Source of the DNA: Phycisphaerales bacterium UBA3158
GTDB lineage: Bacteria > Planctomycetota > Phycisphaerae > Phycisphaerales > SM1A02
Length of the DNA: 5,018 nt
NCBI GenBank assembly: GCA_002364555.1
Contig: DEYM01000088.1
Location: 1-5,018 of the forward strand
Reading direction: 5' to 3'
Within the stretch, counting starts at the first letter, position 1. Each line of letters starts with the position of its first letter. Below the pieces are notes generated by a model. That model saw only the letters and a program-made list of their open reading frames with translations. It was not told the DNA's origin and ran no database searches. Below, in pieces: positions 4,002 through 5,018 of this stretch. Made by a program: the position numbers and the translations under genes.

Positions 4002-5018
4002 ATGAATACATCTTCCTCCCAACTTCCGGTCGAATCCCATCAGCTGGGCCGGTATCGCTTCGTCATAGCCGGCTTCTGCTTCCTGCTCGGACTGGTGAAC
4101 TATCTGGATCGGGTGGTGATCTCGTTTGCGATCAAACCCATCGAATCCGATCTCGGGATCGAAGATGCGTCGTTTGGCCTTCTGATGTCCGCATTCGCCA
4201 TCGGGACCTTGAGCGTGAACGCGTTGTCGGGCTTTCTCCTGGATCGATTCGGTGTAAAGATCATCTGGAGCGTCGGTCTGTTCATCTGGTCCATCGTGAT
4301 GGTCCTCCAGGGATTCGTCGAGGTGTTCTGGATGTTCATCGCCCTGCGAGTGCTGCTTGGAATCGGGGAAGGCGTGAACTTCCCCGCGATGAATCGCGCA
4401 CTCGTGGACTGGATGCAGCCTCGAGAACTCGGCCGTGCCATCTCCTTCTCACTCCTTGGTGTGCCCCTGGCCCTTCTGGTCGGAGGACTCGTCCTGGCGC
4501 CACTGATACTCGATGTCGGCTGGCGTTGGTCGTTCATCATCCTGGGAATTCTGGGAGGCGTTCTTGGTCTCATCTTTCTGGTGGTCTACCACGAACCTCC
4601 GTCGGGCCAATCCGGCTCCTCCGGTAAACAGCACGATCGAGTTCCACTGCGTCAGCTTCTGCTGAATCCGACGCTGTTGGCCACAAGCTGGTCTTTCTTC
4701 GCTTTCGGTTGGGTGCTGTTCTTCGGACTGACATGGCTACCGGGATATTTCGAGCAGACATGGGACATGAAGCTCAGCTCGGTGGGTTTCTTCAGTACGC
4801 TGCCCTGGGCTCTGGCCATACTGCTGATGCCCATCGTCGGATGGATCTCGGACAGACTCATGATCAGAACAGGCAGCACTCGTCAGTCACGCGTCCACCT
4901 GATCTGGATCTGCCAGTTGATTTCTGTACTCTGCTTCATACCCGTGATATTCGTCGACTCCGCCACCTGGGCGGTTCTGTTCATCTCTCTGGCAATAGGC
5001 TTCTCGATGGCACCCAAC
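4002..5018 (+). CDS. MFS transporter, anion:cation symporter (DgoT/ACS-like) family, 3' end cut by window edge
   Basis: The family brings organic anions such as sugar acids across the inner membrane, usually with protons. There are 339 codons, about 80 percent of a typical 430-aa member. Six helices fall at about 18-38, 58-80, 88-106, 109-131, 147-170 and 173-197. A polar central loop (199-218) follows, then helices 7-10 to the edge. Family signs are 'NYLDRVVISFA' in helix 1, motif A-like 'GFLLDRFG' (77-84), 'RVLLGIGEGVNFPA' in helix 4, and 'GWISDRL' after helix 8. Asp36, Arg37, Arg116 and Glu123 have the spacing I recall for E. coli DgoT's D46, R47, R126 and E133, which couple protons and bind the substrate carboxylate. 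A carboxylate-bearing substrate is thus likely, but not which one. The ATG at 4002 follows AAAGG by only 4 nt, a tight spacing. No other start before helix 1 is better. Transcribed divergently from the deiminase gene. Confidence 0.9.
   Translation, partial: MNTSSSQLPVESHQLGRYRFVIAGFCFLLGLVNYLDRVVISFAIKPIESDLGIEDASFGLLMSAFAIGTLSVNALSGFLLDRFGVKIIWSVGLFIWSIVMVLQGFVEVFWMFIALRVLLGIGEGVNFPAMNRALVDWMQPRELGRAISFSLLGVPLALLVGGLVLAPLILDVGWRWSFIILGILGGVLGLIFLVVYHEPPSGQSGSSGKQHDRVPLRQLLLNPTLLATSWSFFAFGWVLFFGLTWLPGYFEQTWDMKLSSVGFFSTLPWALAILLMPIVGWISDRLMIRTGSTRQSRVHLIWICQLISVLCFIPVIFVDSATWAVLFISLAIGFSMAPN

Noticed and set aside
3871..4011. A 47-codon N-terminal extension of the deiminase reading frame
   Set aside because: It would overlap the divergent transporter start and put the hydrophobic leader in the middle of a polar stretch, while a strong ribosome site sits just before the ATG at 3870.
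4100..4879. Several minus-strand open frames opposite the transporter
   Set aside because: Low-complexity Arg/Ser/Pro-rich products antisense to a clear membrane transporter.

Overview
The window is moderately GC-rich bacterial DNA and reads as ordinary chromosomal sequence. The best clue to the host is a secreted enzyme ending in a two-repeat dockerin with paired cysteines. From memory, this 'GC-type' dockerin anchor is typical of Planctomycetota, especially Phycisphaerae. That assignment is an inference: there is no rRNA or other strong phylogenetic marker here. No tRNA, rRNA, CRISPR array, insertion sequence or phage gene was seen.

Layout from left to right. Positions 780 to 1 (minus) carry the first 260 codons of a glycosylasparaginase-family Ntn hydrolase that runs off the left edge. 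A 148-bp divergent spacer (781-928) separates it from a plus-strand pair: greA (929-1393), whose stop overlaps the start of a YtoQ-family protein (1390-1848) in an ATGA junction. The ytoQ 3' end overlaps by 12 bp the 3' end of a convergent minus-strand gene for a small four-helix membrane protein (2217-1837), with a short hairpin over the overlap. Upstream of that gene, on the same strand and 33 bp away, is a large secreted peptidylarginine deiminase-like protein with an Ig-like module and a dockerin tail (3870-2251). A second divergent spacer (3871-4001), containing a perfect 14-bp palindrome, leads to a plus-strand MFS symporter of the anion:cation (DgoT-like) family that runs off the right edge.

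How the genes fit together. greA and ytoQ look translationally coupled. The deiminase and the membrane protein could share a transcript. The deiminase and the transporter share a spacer with operator-like symmetry, so co-regulation is possible but unproven. The glycosylasparaginase, the deiminase and the organic-anion transporter would all fit breakdown and uptake of glycoprotein or polysaccharide-derived material. This is a loose thematic link and not a demonstrated pathway.

The most interesting item is the deiminase. Its catalytic residues keep the same spacing as I remember for Porphyromonas gingivalis PPAD, but it is joined to a dockerin instead of a type IX secretion tail. No clearly new multi-gene system is visible.
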